This document shows positions 10,431-22,917 of a DNA stretch of 64,000 bases, in pieces. Both the position numbers and the translations under genes were made by a program. Every line of letters starts with the position of its first letter. Position 1 is the stretch's first letter. The notes beneath the pieces are model-generated. The model was not told the DNA's origin. It made no database searches and saw only the letters and a list, made by a program, of their open reading frames with translations. Source of the DNA: Jackrogersella multiformis (taxonomy: Eukaryota; Ascomycota; Sordariomycetes; Xylariales; Hypoxylaceae). Location of the stretch: assembly GCA_902806575.1 (NCBI GenBank), contig CADCXD010000018.1, forward strand, positions 4,092,001-4,156,000, given 5' to 3'.

Positions 10431-11698
10431 TATATACTTTTTATCTTATCACATATTCAACATATGTCATGCTTCATCATCAAGTCTTGATATAATTGTT
10501 TATAAGGATACGTCCGGTTATATTATCTCCATCATTTAATCCCGAACTCGAGTAAAACCTACGGCGTGATGGTGCGCGGGGGCTTCGGTATTAGGAAAAG
10601 CTGGATACCGATGTAATGTAGAATTCATTTAGGCAATAAATATCTCCGGTACCAACCTGTAAGGTACCAGGTGGCAATGATACTTGGTACACCACTGACT
10701 GTGCCGTATGCCCCAATTAATACCACCCATCCTTGAAGTCGTCAGGGTTGAGGATTGCCTACACAGGCTCAATCCACCAACATCAGATGCCTACGTGTCC
10801 CTGTTCACCATAGTTGGACTACAAGGCTGGATAGAAACAACTAGAATCATCGTGCTTTGTTAGCAATGACATTTCTTGTGAACGACTATGTTATATATAT
10901 CAGCTCCTTTGTCCACTTAAATTACCTAGGTACCTAACCTAACTTAAGACACATGTTTATTTGCGGTCTAATAGATCACTTACCAAAGGGCTTCAAGATA
11001 AAATATAAGATATGACACTGCTATAAATGTGAAAGTAATTGATGTAAATAAATTATATCGTAGTTATTTACTTCTTTGATACCTAAGGTATAAAAGTATA
11101 TATCAAAGTATAATTTATTTTATATATATTATTATATTAGGATTGTCTATTTTTACGGTATTACCTTATTGAAAATAAGAGAGCTGGTTAGTAAATTTAT
11201 TATAGTACGATATGTAGCAAATTTTACATCAATTATAAAGATATGTTAACTTATAAAAGCTATTATAAAATTATTTTCAACTACCTTTTATGTCGCGGGT
11301 GTCAATGTGAGGATTTCCAAGTCGGCGTAGCCGAGCGACCCGAGCTATGGAAATAATAACATCTCGAAAGACTAAATGATTGGTTTTAATAACTTCAACG
11401 TCATCTGACGCCTCAACCCGAACTCCGAGTTAGTCTCCCCTTTCTATACATATTGATTGGTTTGCAAGGATGTCCTATTCTAATGATAAGCATATGAAAT
11501 AGATGATTGGGGCCGGTCTGGTGGATTAAGGAATGTCCCATTGACCCCCAAACTTTTCTATTATCTTATACTGTGATGGGAGAATGTGTGGGCTTACTTA
11601 CTTGGATCTGATGTCAGTGTACATATCTTATATGTCTCTACCTAGGGTACGCAACCCAGCATAAAAAGCTCAGCCTCAAGATCAATCCAAATATTTCC
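10431..11698. other. Divergent promoter region with AT-rich islet
   Basis: Region between the divergent AKR and MFS genes. 10,960-11,290 is an AT-rich islet (ATATATATTATTATATTAGG-type sequence with TTATAAAAG words), with no coding capacity and an appearance compatible with an old RIP-mutated repeat. TACCTAGGTACC words flank it at about 10,924. The MFS promoter proximal part (11,640-11,698) contains a CATAAAAAG element about 35 nt upstream of the ATG. Confidence 0.5.
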
Positions 11699-13430
11699 AT
11701 GCAATCAACCAGAATGTTGAATGATTCCCACGCAGGCTTTTCAATGAGCATGGAAGAGAAGGGTCAGCAACAGACTACAGGTGCAGACGTAGCCCTGTCT
11801 ATGCTCCAGAAACTCGAATTCAGTACTGCGTCTCATCCCATCCATTGGAATCCCATGAAAAAATGGGCTATCATCGCTGTTTACTGTTTGCTTCAAATCT
11901 TTATCACCCTTTCAACCACGACATATGTTAGCGCTGAATTCCTCGTTCAAGAGAAATATGGCGGTTCGACTCAAGTTGTAACCCTTGGCCAAAGCATGTT
12001 CATCGTAGGAACAGCTGTTGGGCCAGCGTTTTTAGGTCCTCTATCGTATGTGATCCCTAGATTTGCTAGTTTCGGGACACGGAAAAGTTGGTCCGAGCTA
12101 AACGACTACTATATAGTGATTTAGGGGGGCGAAAATGGATTTACGTGGCATCTATTGGCGTTTATGCGATTTTGAACATCGGCACCGCGTTGGCTCGCAG
12201 CTTACCGATGCTGGTTATTTTTCAATTTCTCTGTGGTGCCGCTGGAAGTACAGCTCTCTCTAACGTGGCTGGCACGAGTGCTGACCTATTCGGTGACATG
12301 GACGGAGCTGGTCAGCCAATGGCGCTGTTCGTAATGTCCGCTAATTACGGCCCAAGCATAGGATCCCCTATTGGAGAACTGATTGCTGAGAATGAGAAGC
12401 TGGGATTGCCATGGATCTTCTGGATCAAGTGAGTTTGTTACAACTTGTTCCATCTGAGCTGAACAGCTTCTGACTTCAAACAGTGTTATCATTGGCGGTG
12501 CTTTTGCCATTATTATGTGTTTCATCCCAGAAACGCTTCCGCGAGTTGTTATCAACAACGAGGCAAAGAATCAAACATCATCTGGACCGAATGAAGTGGC
12601 CGTTATAGAGGAACATGTAGATATCCTCCGAGAAATGCGGTTCGTCACCTCAATGGCCTTTCGCATTATGCTGACCGAGCCTATTGTGACATTTTTGGGT
12701 ATCTATAATGGATTTGCTTACGGTTTACTTTACTTGTATCTGGATGGAGTCTTTGATGTGTTTGTTGTTAGCAATGGGTTATCGTGAGCACCGCATATAT
12801 TCTTTATAAGGACGGCCTTACTCTGACAAATATTAGGTATATGGATGCTGACTTAACATATCTCAACTTCGTCGTTGGCGTCACCGCCATGTTTGCGTTT
12901 GTGCCAGTTCAAACTTGGTTCTACAGGCGTGACCGTGAGAGAAATGGTGGTATTGGCCGACCAGAAGCAAGATTCTTGACCTCGCTGGTATTCGTCTGGG
13001 GCTTCCCGATATCTCTCTTATGGTTCGCCTTCACCTGCGACGGAAGCGTGTCGTTCTGGTCGCCTGTGGTGGCTGGAGGTTTCCTGGGTTTCTGTGACCC
13101 GCTGCTATGGCTGGGAATGCTCAACTACATTGCCGATTCATATACCAACGTCGCTGCGTCAGCGATCGCTGCCTTTTTGATACCATCCTTTCTGATTGCG
13201 GCTGCTTGCTGCCATATTGGTGAGTGGCCACCCTCTGAAGGTATTTGCTAGGCTCTGATCTGACATCAACATCAACGAATCTAGGGATCATTATGTTTGA
13301 TAATATGGGAGCTAAGTGGGCGATGGCAACGCTGGGTTTCATCTCGTTTGGCCTTGTAGCATTGATTTATGTCCTGTACTTTTTTGGTGGGCGAATTCGA
13401 TCTTGGTCGAAGCTGGGTAGGAAGCACTGA
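11699..13430 (+). CDS. MFS transporter, DHA1-type drug/H+ antiporter
   Basis: Twelve-helix major facilitator of the fungal DHA1 (drug or polyamine:H+ antiporter) type, probably at the plasma membrane. Five exons: 11699-12045, 12117-12428, 12484-12783, 12837-13219 and 13285-13430, giving 495 aa. All four introns (53-71 nt) are GT-AG. The first exon junction restores the MFS motif A, GPLSDLGGRKW. Later landmarks are TEPIVTFLGIYNGFAYGLL, LNFVVGVTAM and RPEARFLTSLVFVWGFP. About 70 cytosolic residues precede the first helix. The substrate cannot be told from the sequence. Confidence 0.9.
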
Positions 13431-14507
13431 AACCTGATTGCCGACTTGGATATCATGGTGTAGAGTAATACTTGCGAGCCTACCTAGGGAAGTACCTAGG
13501 TAGGACTACGAATCTTGACGGTTGTTGTTAGAATTAAATTAATCGTACCCCATGTACTAGGATCTAGATACCTACCTAGGTGCCCCTGTTCTCATCACGT
13601 GATCGTGTACCTAGAATGACTGAATGATATTCTCTAGCGCCTAGGTAGTGAGTGTAGTTAATTCTGGCTGGGAAATATCTCCTTTTGATTTATTATATCC
13701 TACCTAGGTACCTAGGTACCTACACCTGGTACCTCCCTACCTCTTGTCGCAAGAACAAGAACAGGTATGGTTGTGTACTACAAGGTAGTATTCTAAACCG
13801 AGCTGAATTATCCATACCCCCTTTTTGGGGTTTAGCCCGGGTCGGGCTGGCTTAAGATTACCTAGCCTTATGAGGCCTAGAACGCCGCCTGTATTAAAAA
13901 CGGCTGTTATTGACATGAGGCGAAGGGGTTATATCTAAATTAAACAACAAGATGGCCTTTCCCCAGCACATGTTGCTTCTTAGCCTAGAGTTACTAATGA
14001 GTCAGTTATGATCACGAGAATAATCAATAATTGCTTTTTGTGAAATACGATCTAATTGCTCCGGATCTAGTGTAGTGTGGTCTAAACTTGCCACCAAATT
14101 TGAAGAAGAAAAAAAGCCATGCGGCTGCCTAGTCGTGACGGACATCTTATTAGGTAGATGCCTAGGTACACTAGCGGCCAATCCGCGCCGTTGACGGGCA
14201 GACGGGTTAGGTGTCTTATAATAACCAGGGTAGAAATAAAGCCTGGCTCTCGTCTATTTTTTAATATTTTTTTTTTCATAAATGAAAGCGACAGACTGCC
14301 CCTTCGAATTCCGCTTCGTTTCTGTCGATCCTTTCATGTGCCGTTCTCATCGGACTCGTCGTCACTCGTTATACCACTGACAATATTTTATTCAATTCAC
14401 TCTTTTTTATATGAAATAATTAACTCTTAATATTAACATACTTGCCTATTAATATTTTTGCTTCAACTTTATCTTAATTAATCTAAAAAGGGGAGAGAGG
14501 CTAAAAG
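13431..14507. other. Intergenic region with palindromic repeats and an E-box
   Basis: CCTAGG/GGTACC clusters lie at 13,476-13,580 and 13,699-13,742. A perfect 10-bp palindrome ATCACGTGAT (bHLH E-box type) is at 13,594-13,603. The 250 bases before 14,508 are AT-rich leader or promoter. No gene seen. Confidence 0.5.
13594..13603. promoter_or_regulatory. ATCACGTGAT E-box palindrome
   Basis: Perfect 10-bp palindrome around CACGTG, the core bound by fungal bHLH factors (Cbf1, Pho4 or SREBP-like). It lies 170 bp after the MFS gene and 0.9 kb before the tetraspan gene. Occupancy is unproven; a chance match in 64 kb is possible. Confidence 0.3.
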
Positions 14508-15635
14508 ATGGCTTCCCAGCCGATGACTGAAAAGAGGGGTGAGGATGAAATCTCACCTGTGGATAGCCCGACAGTGGTAGATCGTGAGAATGCGCCAGCA
14601 CTGATAGCCACAAGCCGCCCCCGAGGGTCTATGAATGAGGACGCGCCGGTGTTGCCAATCGGGGTTCAAACTGTTCAACCGCCGCCGTCGGCGACGCGCC
14701 AACAACCAGCAACGCAGCCGAATCCTCAACAGCAACTGCCTTATCCCTACCAGTCGCAGCCATATGCGTATTCTCAACCTGTCCGACTCCTTCCTCAGTA
14801 CTCTAAACTCTGGACAGCTAGCAAGCTCATTCTCGCTATCGTCCTGATTGTTGTCGCCATCGTGGTAATTGCCCTGACATGCGTCGTCCTCGGCGTGGAC
14901 GGGGATGCGGGGTGGATCGCGGTATACGCATTACCGATCACCATCGCCTCCATCCTGTGGAATGGCGCCGAGTTGATCACCTTCGCTGTCCGTACGCGGA
15001 ACAACGTAAAACGCGGGATCCACCCAGGGGCACATGTTGGCCTACACCTTTGTTTGTGGATCGCCTGCGTGTTCGCCGCTCTTCTTTCAGTCGCCGAGTC
15101 CATCTCCTTACAGTCAGACCTGAGGCGTTGCTCTGACCAAGCGAGCAGCCGTTACACCTATTACTGTGACGACTATGACGACGAAAATGGCATATACTCG
15201 AACGGCATGTATCTACCAATGCTTAGCGCCGTAGCGGCCTTTTTCTGCATAATGACTCTTATACACTTCATTCTTTTCGTCTTTGCTTGTATCGACACGC
15301 ATAAGCGGAATATGATGAGGCCTACGGGACTTGTCATGCCACCTCCGGGAGGCATGTATTATCCGCCTCCGCCGCCCGGTGTCACGCCTTATTATCAGTA
15401 TCCCGTTCCGATGGCGCCTCAACAGGCACACTTCGCAGCCCCTCCTGATGTTTCAGGTGCTCAAGAGCAGAAGGCTCATCAGGAGAGCCTGACGGCACAG
15501 AATTACCAAAACCTTGCTGGGTTTTATGCACCGGCACCGCTGTTGCAATCCCCGTCACCAACACGTGCTCCGGCAAACCCGACCAACGAAAACGCGGTGG
15601 CCTCTACTTCGGCGCAACCCGGGCAGGCAGTGTAA
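14508..15635 (+). CDS. Four-helix (MARVEL-like) membrane protein of unknown function
   Basis: Single exon, 375 aa. A Pro/Gln-rich, probably disordered N-terminus (1-98) is followed by four hydrophobic helices at about 100-130, 134-160, 172-200 and 236-266. The C-terminal tail is about 105 residues and rich in Pro and Tyr (YYPPPPPGVTPYYQYP). The loop between helices 3 and 4 is acidic and contains two Cys (RRCSDQ and YYCDDYDDE) that could pair. The arrangement is like MARVEL/tetraspan proteins of fungal plasma membranes, but I cannot name a family. Reading frame and codon use look fully coding. Confidence 0.8.
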   Translation: MASQPMTEKRGEDEISPVDSPTVVDRENAPALIATSRPRGSMNEDAPVLPIGVQTVQPPPSATRQQPATQPNPQQQLPYPYQSQPYAYSQPVRLLPQYSKLWTASKLILAIVLIVVAIVVIALTCVVLGVDGDAGWIAVYALPITIASILWNGAELITFAVRTRNNVKRGIHPGAHVGLHLCLWIACVFAALLSVAESISLQSDLRRCSDQASSRYTYYCDDYDDENGIYSNGMYLPMLSAVAAFFCIMTLIHFILFVFACIDTHKRNMMRPTGLVMPPPGGMYYPPPPPGVTPYYQYPVPMAPQQAHFAAPPDVSGAQEQKAHQESLTAQNYQNLAGFYAPAPLLQSPSPTRAPANPTNENAVASTSAQPGQAV

Positions 15636-17884
15636 TAAAAGAGCGTCGGACAGGTTGGGAATTTGTGTTTAGCGTTCTTGCATGTGTAGAGTCCTAGTAT
15701 ACCCAGTACTTGGTTAGACGAGACGAGATATGTTTATGGAGCTGAGCTGTTTTGTGTACCTACTAATGTGTTATTTGTTGATGAGGGTGATACCCGATAC
15801 CCCTGATTCGTTGTATGCGAGATCATAACTCTACCTATCTCCTAGAGGTACGGAGCTTATTAGGTTAGTGTACAACCTTGGGCATCAAGGGTTATTAATT
15901 ATCGTTATTATTATTATTTTTTCTTCTTCTTCTCATCCCTACTGATCCGAAGCTTCTGCTAGCCAGTGTTAATACTGCATTCTTATTTAAAATCGACAGG
16001 ATCAAGTGATAATGGCTGTCACGTGTAAAAGTGCTATCTGCAACTTCAATGTTCCAAGGTTGTTTCGATGCAAATCGTGCATTGCATAATAATAATAATC
16101 GCAATACATACCTACCCCTAGGTATTTTTCCTGATGCTAATGCTGATGGTGATACCTCCTAGGTACTGGTACCTAATGACAATTCGATATGTGATCATGG
16201 ATGTGGGGTTATTTTGTTACTACCTACACTAGCTCTGCCTGGCTATCTGTTAGGTACCTGCCTTGGTATTGTTTCTTCCCCCACCTCGAAATTCAATTTT
16301 TCACTTAACAAGTGTATAGGGTTGCGTTGCGCCGTTGCCAGACTTCCGGTGACGCGCAACTGTTTATCTAAGCTGACGAATAGGGAGAGTTTTCTCGTTT
16401 TCGTGATGCCCAATGGTTTGCGTGCCCGAGCACTTCAATTTCCAGCGACACACTCCGTAGGGCAAGACTACCTACCTACCTAAGCACTTCTTACCTTAGG
16501 TACCTGGGTAGGTAGGCATTGATGGGATATCAAACCATGTTGATGTGGATGGTGTATGGTTCCAAGTGAGCCGCGCAATCTTTAGCTTGCATTTTGATGC
16601 ATAAACAGAGCGATCTTTTCCGACCTTGTTTACTATTGCAGCCTTTTAGCTGTCTACCTCTAGGTACTTTAAACGTGCAGTAGGGAGGTAATGTGTCGAT
16701 GATAGGTACCTACCTCTAGGTTTCCATGTGTACCTACCTACCTACCTAAGGCTGCTAGGTAGTATACATTAATCAAAGGTAGTCATTCTAGAGTCATCTA
16801 GACTGCTAAAGAGAATGGAGAGTCATCAGAATCAGAGTCGGAGGTCAGAGATCAGAGATATCCAGGGTTGGGTTCCAACTGAAATGGAACATGGGCTGTT
16901 TTGAAATCGATTGATCTCACCTCGTCTGATATTGCCTGCATCTGTATATCCTTTCCTTCGCCTCTTACTTCGGTAATTCCGATAATCAACACTTTGATGC
17001 CTACCTAAGTAGGAATAAATATATGAATGTCTCTTGAGATGTAAACACGAAGTACGGATTTAGATTTATGTAGGTACAACAGGTAGAACAGGATAAAAAA
17101 AATAAACTACCAAGGTAAATTAGAGACTTGGTCTTATTGTGGTGGCTTTTGCTATATTCTTTATTCTTTCTTTATCTGCATTCAAGTATTGTATGTAGGT
17201 ACATTGGGTTACCTACCTGGTAAACCGATGACACCCAGATGGCTGACACCAACATAACTCAGTAGCAACTACCGACTTTATGCTTTACGTAGATACCTAG
17301 GTGGGTAGGTACCATCGGTACCTTACCTGTCTAATTGTACACCACCTCTTTATTTTTCTTCTCATCCATGACAACTTTCTTCCTTTGTTCTTAGCACACC
17401 TTAGAACTTGCTGAATTCCAGTTATCCATTTATTTCTTCCGCGGTTAGTATAGGTACCCTACTAAGGGAATACAACAGTTGTTGCGATTACCTACCTAGG
17501 TACCTAAGGTCGTTACTAGGTATTCTTTAACAGCACCGAATTGGAATAATCACACTAATACAAAAGAAGGAACCGTCGGGTTACCAGGTACAATATCTAC
17601 ACTACATGGAGGTACCTACATCCATACAATTGAAATCCACCCAGTATTTACCTCCTAGGAGGTAGGCACCACGGACCACGGGCCACCACCCAACTTCGCC
17701 CAGGCTCTTGTGCGCTCCCGCCGCAGCACCCATGCGAGACACAAAACCAAAACCCCGCCATTGACACAAGGCAAACTTCCAAGTTGTAGCGTGCTTCTTT
17801 TACGAGGAGTTCGGAGGAGGAGTAGGTACTTACTTGTACCTCATTTTCTCTACACTGACGACATCACACTACCTACCCGTTTAT

Positions 17885-17917
17885 TTCTTCTTCTTCTTCT
17901 TCTTCTGCTTCTTCTCT
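17885..17917. repeat. CTT microsatellite
   Basis: About ten near-perfect CTT units in the probable leader of the protein kinase C gene, with one CTG interruption. Confidence 0.8.
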
Positions 17918-18190
17918 TCATTATCTCCTAGTCAATCTTCCGCTCGGCCAACCTTACGCCAACCTACCCTACCCGCTCTCCGATAACTTGCCAGTCCCAC
18001 AGCCGCGCTCCTTTGAATTTGGGGTTATCTGGCTAGCTGTCGCAAGCTAAAGCTAGTGTCAAGGTCTGTTGTGCGTTCGAGAGTGCGTGTGACAGCGAGA
18101 GCAATAGACAAAGACACCGAGAAAGACGCATAGAGAGCAATAGTGATAGGTAGTAGTGGTAATTGTTATTCGAGGTGGTTGTTGTGTGTG

Positions 18191-18285
18191 CGAGAGAGAG
18201 CGAGAGATAGAGAGAGAGAGAGAGAGATAGAGAGAGACAAAAAGATAGCTGCTCTCTCTGTCTACCTCTCTACCTCTCTACCTAG
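18191..18285. repeat. GA microsatellite followed by CTACCTCT repeats
   Basis: 18,191-18,238 is an imperfect (GA)n tract with GATA and GCGA interruptions. 18,251-18,285 follows with repeated CTACCTCT units on the opposite purine/pyrimidine sense. The tracts end about 110 nt before the kinase ATG and could pair with each other in the mRNA leader. Confidence 0.8.
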
Positions 18286-18395
18286 CTTTATCTTAGGTCG
18301 CCCGCATTTCTGCCTCCCAACTTCTCCTCCGCACACAACAAAAAGTCTCAGTACACCGGTCCCGCGCGTGACGACGCGCAACCCAACCGACCAAG

Positions 18396-21300
18396 ATGAG
18401 CGACGAAGATCCCATGGCCAACATCTACAAAAAGATCGAGCGAGAAAAGGCTCTGATTAATGCCGCTAATTCCATGCGACAGCAGACCAACAACGACGAT
18501 GTCAGATCTCGTCTAGATAGCCAGATGCGGGAAGGCCGTAGGAACCTTCAATTCTTCGAGGACAAACTTCGCGATCTGCAGATGAAGCGTATTGGACATG
18601 GCGTCGACAACATGAGTATCGGCTCGAGCTCTAGCGTGCGTCCGCCTAGTGGAGACGTGCGGAACGAAGTCGCTGTCGAAGGGCCACCGGCGCCTCCGCC
18701 CAAGGATGCCGGCGACTGGCCAGGCGATAGGGGATCCTATGGCTCGTTACCGTATAGCCAGATTGGTGGCCACGGAGATATGATGCCGCCGCGACATCCA
18801 TACGCACCACCGGGTCCATCCTCGTCCATCCCAAAACTGAGACCAAACTTTACCAAGTTAGGTAAGTTATATATCTTCACCTCCGGTCTTCCTTTTGCTG
18901 GCGCGATTATTGTGCTGCCCTCGCCCTCGCCCTCGCCTTAGAGCCGATTAGACTAATCGTTTATCACTTTCCTAGATCTAATAAAATATGATACTCCATA
19001 CCTCGGACCCCGAATTCAACTTATGCTCTCCCAAATCCAGTTCAAGCTTAATGTTGAGGAGCAATATCTCAAGGGAATAGAAAAGATGGTTCAGCTCTAC
19101 GGCATGGAAGGCGACCGCAAGAGTAAAGCGGATGCCGCCGCTAGGAGGGTTGAGAGCAAACAGAAAATTCATCTCTTGAAACAAGCCCTCAAGAGATACG
19201 AAGAGCTTCATATCGATGATTTGGATTCCGCTGAATCTCCTGACGGTTTGCCCCCCCTCCCCCTCCCTTAAAACTTCCCCCTCGTTCTTTCGTGCTGACC
19301 ATATTGTATCGCAGATGACAGCATCAATATGCCCAATTTGCGCAAACCGTTAACTGGGCAGCTTTCTATTAGAGTCGTTCAGGTAAGAGACGTCGACCAC
19401 GCCAGTACCGGCCGGTTTTCGCGAGGGCCGGAAACATTTGTCGCTGTCAAGGTCGAGGACAACGTCGTCGCACGAACGAGAATATCACGAAACGACAGAT
19501 GGGAATCCGAATACCACAATATCGAGGTCGACAAGGCGAACGAAATCGAACTCACAGTTTACGATAAGCCTGGTGAGCACGCCCTGCCTATAGCAATGTT
19601 GTGGGTGCGTATATCAGACGTCGTGGAAGAGATGCGACGAAAAAGGATCGAGGCAGAGGTTAATAACTCTGGCTGGGTGTCTGCCGATAGGATGGGAGGA
19701 CCCGGCGTGCCTCCGCCTCAGTTCCCGATGGATCCGCAGCAGCCGCAATTCGGCGCCGGGCCTACGTCCCCAACCACCGCGGGCCCAAGCCAGCAGCCAT
19801 TTGGACCTCAGGCGGTGCCGCAGGTTACTTCCCAACCGATTGACGCATGGTTCAATCTGGAGCCCACCGGCTCTATCCACCTGTCCTTCAACTTCATAAA
19901 GCAGAATAAAGACCGCAGGCCTGTTGACTTGGGACTTGGGCGGAAGGGCGCCATTCGCCAACGCAAAGAGGAGGTACACGAGATGTATGGACACAAGTTC
20001 GTGCAGCACCAATTCTACAACATCATGCGTTGCGCCCTGTGCGGCGACTTCCTCAAGTATTCGGCGGGAATGCAGTGTGAAGATTGCAAATACACCTGCC
20101 ACACGAAATGTTATCCGAGTGTGGTTACGAAATGCATTAGTAAAAGCAACGCCGAAACGGATCCAGACGAGGAGAAAATTAACCACCGCATTCCTCATAG
20201 GTTTTCGCCGTTTTCCAATGTTACCGCGAATTGGTGCTGCCATTGTGGTTACATCCTACCCTTTGGCAAGAAAAACTGCAGGAAATGCAGCGGTATGATA
20301 ATCAGCCCCCTTGATTTTCTGCGTATATAGCTAACGCCTTTTAGAATGTGGCCTCACGGCCCATGCTCAATGTGTTCACCTTGTTCCGGACTTTTGTGGT
20401 ATGAGCATGGCTGTCGCCAATCAGATCCTAGAGGGGATCAGGACACAAAAGCAGCGGCAACAAAAGGTGACATCCTTGAGTGACAAGACCCTAAGACAGG
20501 GTAAGATGAGCCCAACAAGCACATCGTCGGGCCCTATGTCCCCTTATGCCTCTCAGGGGGGGCCTTCCTACCAACCTAGTATCGCTTCTCAGGAGGCAAC
20601 CGATGCTGCTAAAGCTATGTACGCTAGCCAGGTATCACCATCAAGACCGGTCCACCCCGATCGCACTTCGTCTGGTTCGAGCGCTGCCGCAGCTGCTGCT
20701 ACGGCTGCGATGAGCGGTACTATGGCCTCCCAGTCGGGTCGCCCAGGGCAGACCCCAGACTACTCTACTGGCCGGGTTGGGGGTTATGGTGGCAATATGG
20801 AAGCTCAGGAGGATCCATACGCCTCTAGCCAAGGGTATAACGTTCCTTCACAACCAAAATACAACCCAGCGGCATACGCGAACATTGCCAACTTCCCCCC
20901 GAGCCAGCCACAAGTAGCACAGCAGCAGCAGCGTCCAACCCAGCAGCCACAATCGACATCGCCGCAAATACAACCACAGATGTATCCTCCTATCGCACCG
21001 GTCTCGAAACCGCAGTCGATACAGGAGACCCCTTCGCTAGCATCTAGCGCGACGTTAACACCTTCGAGAAAACCATTGCCCTCTGCAAGCGATCCGGGGA
21101 CGGGTCAGCGTATCGGACTGGATCACTTTAACTTCCTGGCAGTCCTTGGCAAGGGTAATTTTGGTAAAGTCATGCTTGCCGAGACCAAGAAAACTCGACG
21201 ACTTTATGCCATCAAGGTTCTAAAGAAGGAATTCATCATCGAGAATGACGAAGTTGAAAGTATCCGATCCGAGAAGAGGGTATTCCTGATTGCGAATAGA

Positions 21301-22283
21301 GAGCGTCACCCGTTCCTGACTAATCTGCATGCCTGTTTCCAAACTGAGACGAGGGTATATTTTGTCATGGAGTACATTAGTGGAGGTGATTTGATGCTTC
21401 ATATTCAGCGTGGTCAATTTGGCACTAAACGGGCACAGTAAGTTTCGATCCAAGGGCACATCTTTCAGCAGGAAGTTTGCTAACGACTTCGATAGATTTT
21501 ACGCTGCCGAAGTTTGCTTAGCGTTAAAATACTTCCACGAGAACGGCGTCATTTATCGTGATCTCAAGCTTGACAACATCCTCCTCACATTAGACGGCCA
21601 TATCAAGATCGCCGATTACGGTTTGTGTAAAGAAGACATGTGGTATGGCTCCACGACGAGTACCTTCTGCGGTACACCGGAGTTCATGGCCCCTGAGGTA
21701 TGTGTACTATCTTTTAGTTTTAGCCGCTTGCACCAGGTATCTAACGTCATTTTTAGATTCTACTGGATAAGAAATACGGCAGAGCAGTTGATTGGTGGGC
21801 TTTTGGAGTTCTGATTTACCAGATGCTCCTGCAGCAGTCTCCCTTCCGAGGTGAAGACGAGGATGAGATCTACGATGCGATTCTTGCAGACGAGCCGCTG
21901 TACCCTATTCATATGCCTAGGGAGTCAGTCTCGATTCTGCAAAAGCTTCTCACAAGAGATCCCGATCAACGATTAGGAAGCGGGCCGACTGATGCTCAAG
22001 AGGTCATGAGTCAGCCATTCTTCAGAAACATTGTATGGGACGATATATATCACAAAAAGATTGCGCCACCATTCATGCCCACGATCAAGAGCGCAACAGA
22101 CACCAGCAACTTCGATTCGGAGTTTACTAGTGTCACTCCGGTGCTAACGCCAGTACAGTCAGGTAAGGATGCATTCGTCCATCATGAACATATTAATATG
22201 ACCATGCTAACCTAGTGGCAGTGCTTTCGCAAGCGATGCAAGAGGAGTTCCGCGGATTCTCATACACAGCGGATTTTGATTAA
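18396..22283 (+). CDS. PKC1: Protein kinase C (cell wall integrity pathway)
   Basis: Fungal PKC1 orthologue, the Rho1-activated kinase above the cell-wall-integrity MAP kinase cascade. Seven exons: 18396-18861, 18976-19245, 19315-20292, 20345-21437, 21496-21697, 21757-22162 and 22222-22283, giving 1158 aa. Domains in order: HR1 coiled coils (about 1-70 and 160-235), a C2-like domain (about 260-440), a pseudosubstrate RKGAIRQRKEEV (455-466), two C1 zinc fingers (472-519 and 540-589), a Gln/Pro/Ser-rich linker, and an AGC kinase from about 833. The kinase has GKGNFGKV, a catalytic Lys near 862, YRDLKLDN, DYGLCKE (DYG in place of DFG) and TFCGTPEFMAPE. The C-tail ends with the hydrophobic motif FRGFSYTADFD. 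Length and architecture match the family. Confidence 0.97.
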
Positions 22284-22917
22284 GAGTCTAGAGTGAGAGT
22301 AGAGGGTTTGTTGGTGATAATGAATAGCAGTAAGAAACCTATGAAGAGGGTTGGGGGTTTTTCAATCGTTTTGTTAACCTGTAAGAACCGCGGATGGAAG
22401 CGAGGCAATCTACTTGTTCAATGAGCGTTGGACAAAACCAAGACATCTCGTAGGCCCGATATCGTCGAAAGCCACGGCCTTCGAGCTGTGGATACATACA
22501 CACAAGAGGCGTTACGCGAATTGTCGTTCGCTGGGCGAATATTTCAAAAAGCAGACACCCCGTTGAGCACATTCTAGAATTCGTCGAGGGGTGGCAACCA
22601 GATGCTATCGTACAGTTTACCCCAGCTTATAGTAGCTGCCTTGTTAATTAGACCGCTGATAATGCAACAATCACCCTTCTTCCCCTTTTTTTTCGAGTTT
22701 ATGGCTCACTCATACACTTGCCTAAGATATACAGTATGTACAAATAAATCAATTAGATATCGATATGCCAAGGTAGTATATATAGGAGGATTTAGGTATG
22801 TATATACATGGTGTTTTTATTATTATACAATGTATCTAAGTAGTCGTGGGAGTTAAAAAGGTGTACGTACAGATCCTCGACGGATATCGATCTTCCATCT
22901 ACCTCCTGGTACATAAG
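22284..22917. other. Convergent 3' region, no gene
   Basis: Spacer between the 3' ends of the kinase (+) and SHE9 (-). Late part AT-rich. Short open frames here lack any coding character. Confidence 0.5.

Larger units (their letters stand above)
15636..18395. other. 2.8-kb region and leader upstream of protein kinase C
   Basis: No gene supported. Palindromic CCTAGG/GGTACC words are scattered throughout (16,490-16,760; 17,200-17,350; 17,450-17,660). From about 17,700 the sequence becomes pyrimidine-rich and then GA-rich, as expected for a long 5' leader of the kinase gene. Two upstream ATG frames (17,710-17,931 and 18,143-18,460) lie in it; the second overlaps the kinase start in another frame. 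Confidence 0.5.

Noticed and set aside
9155..13430. AKR and MFS genes as part of a secondary-metabolite cluster
   Set aside because: No backbone enzyme or pathway regulator nearby; both belong to large families and sit 1.3 kb apart among housekeeping genes.
16214..16483. Frame of 89 aa upstream of PKC1
   Set aside because: No family, flanked by palindromic repeats, no conserved splice sites.
22602..22856. Frame of 84 aa between PKC1 and SHE9
   Set aside because: Lies in the convergent 3' region, AT-rich, Tyr/Phe-rich by base composition.
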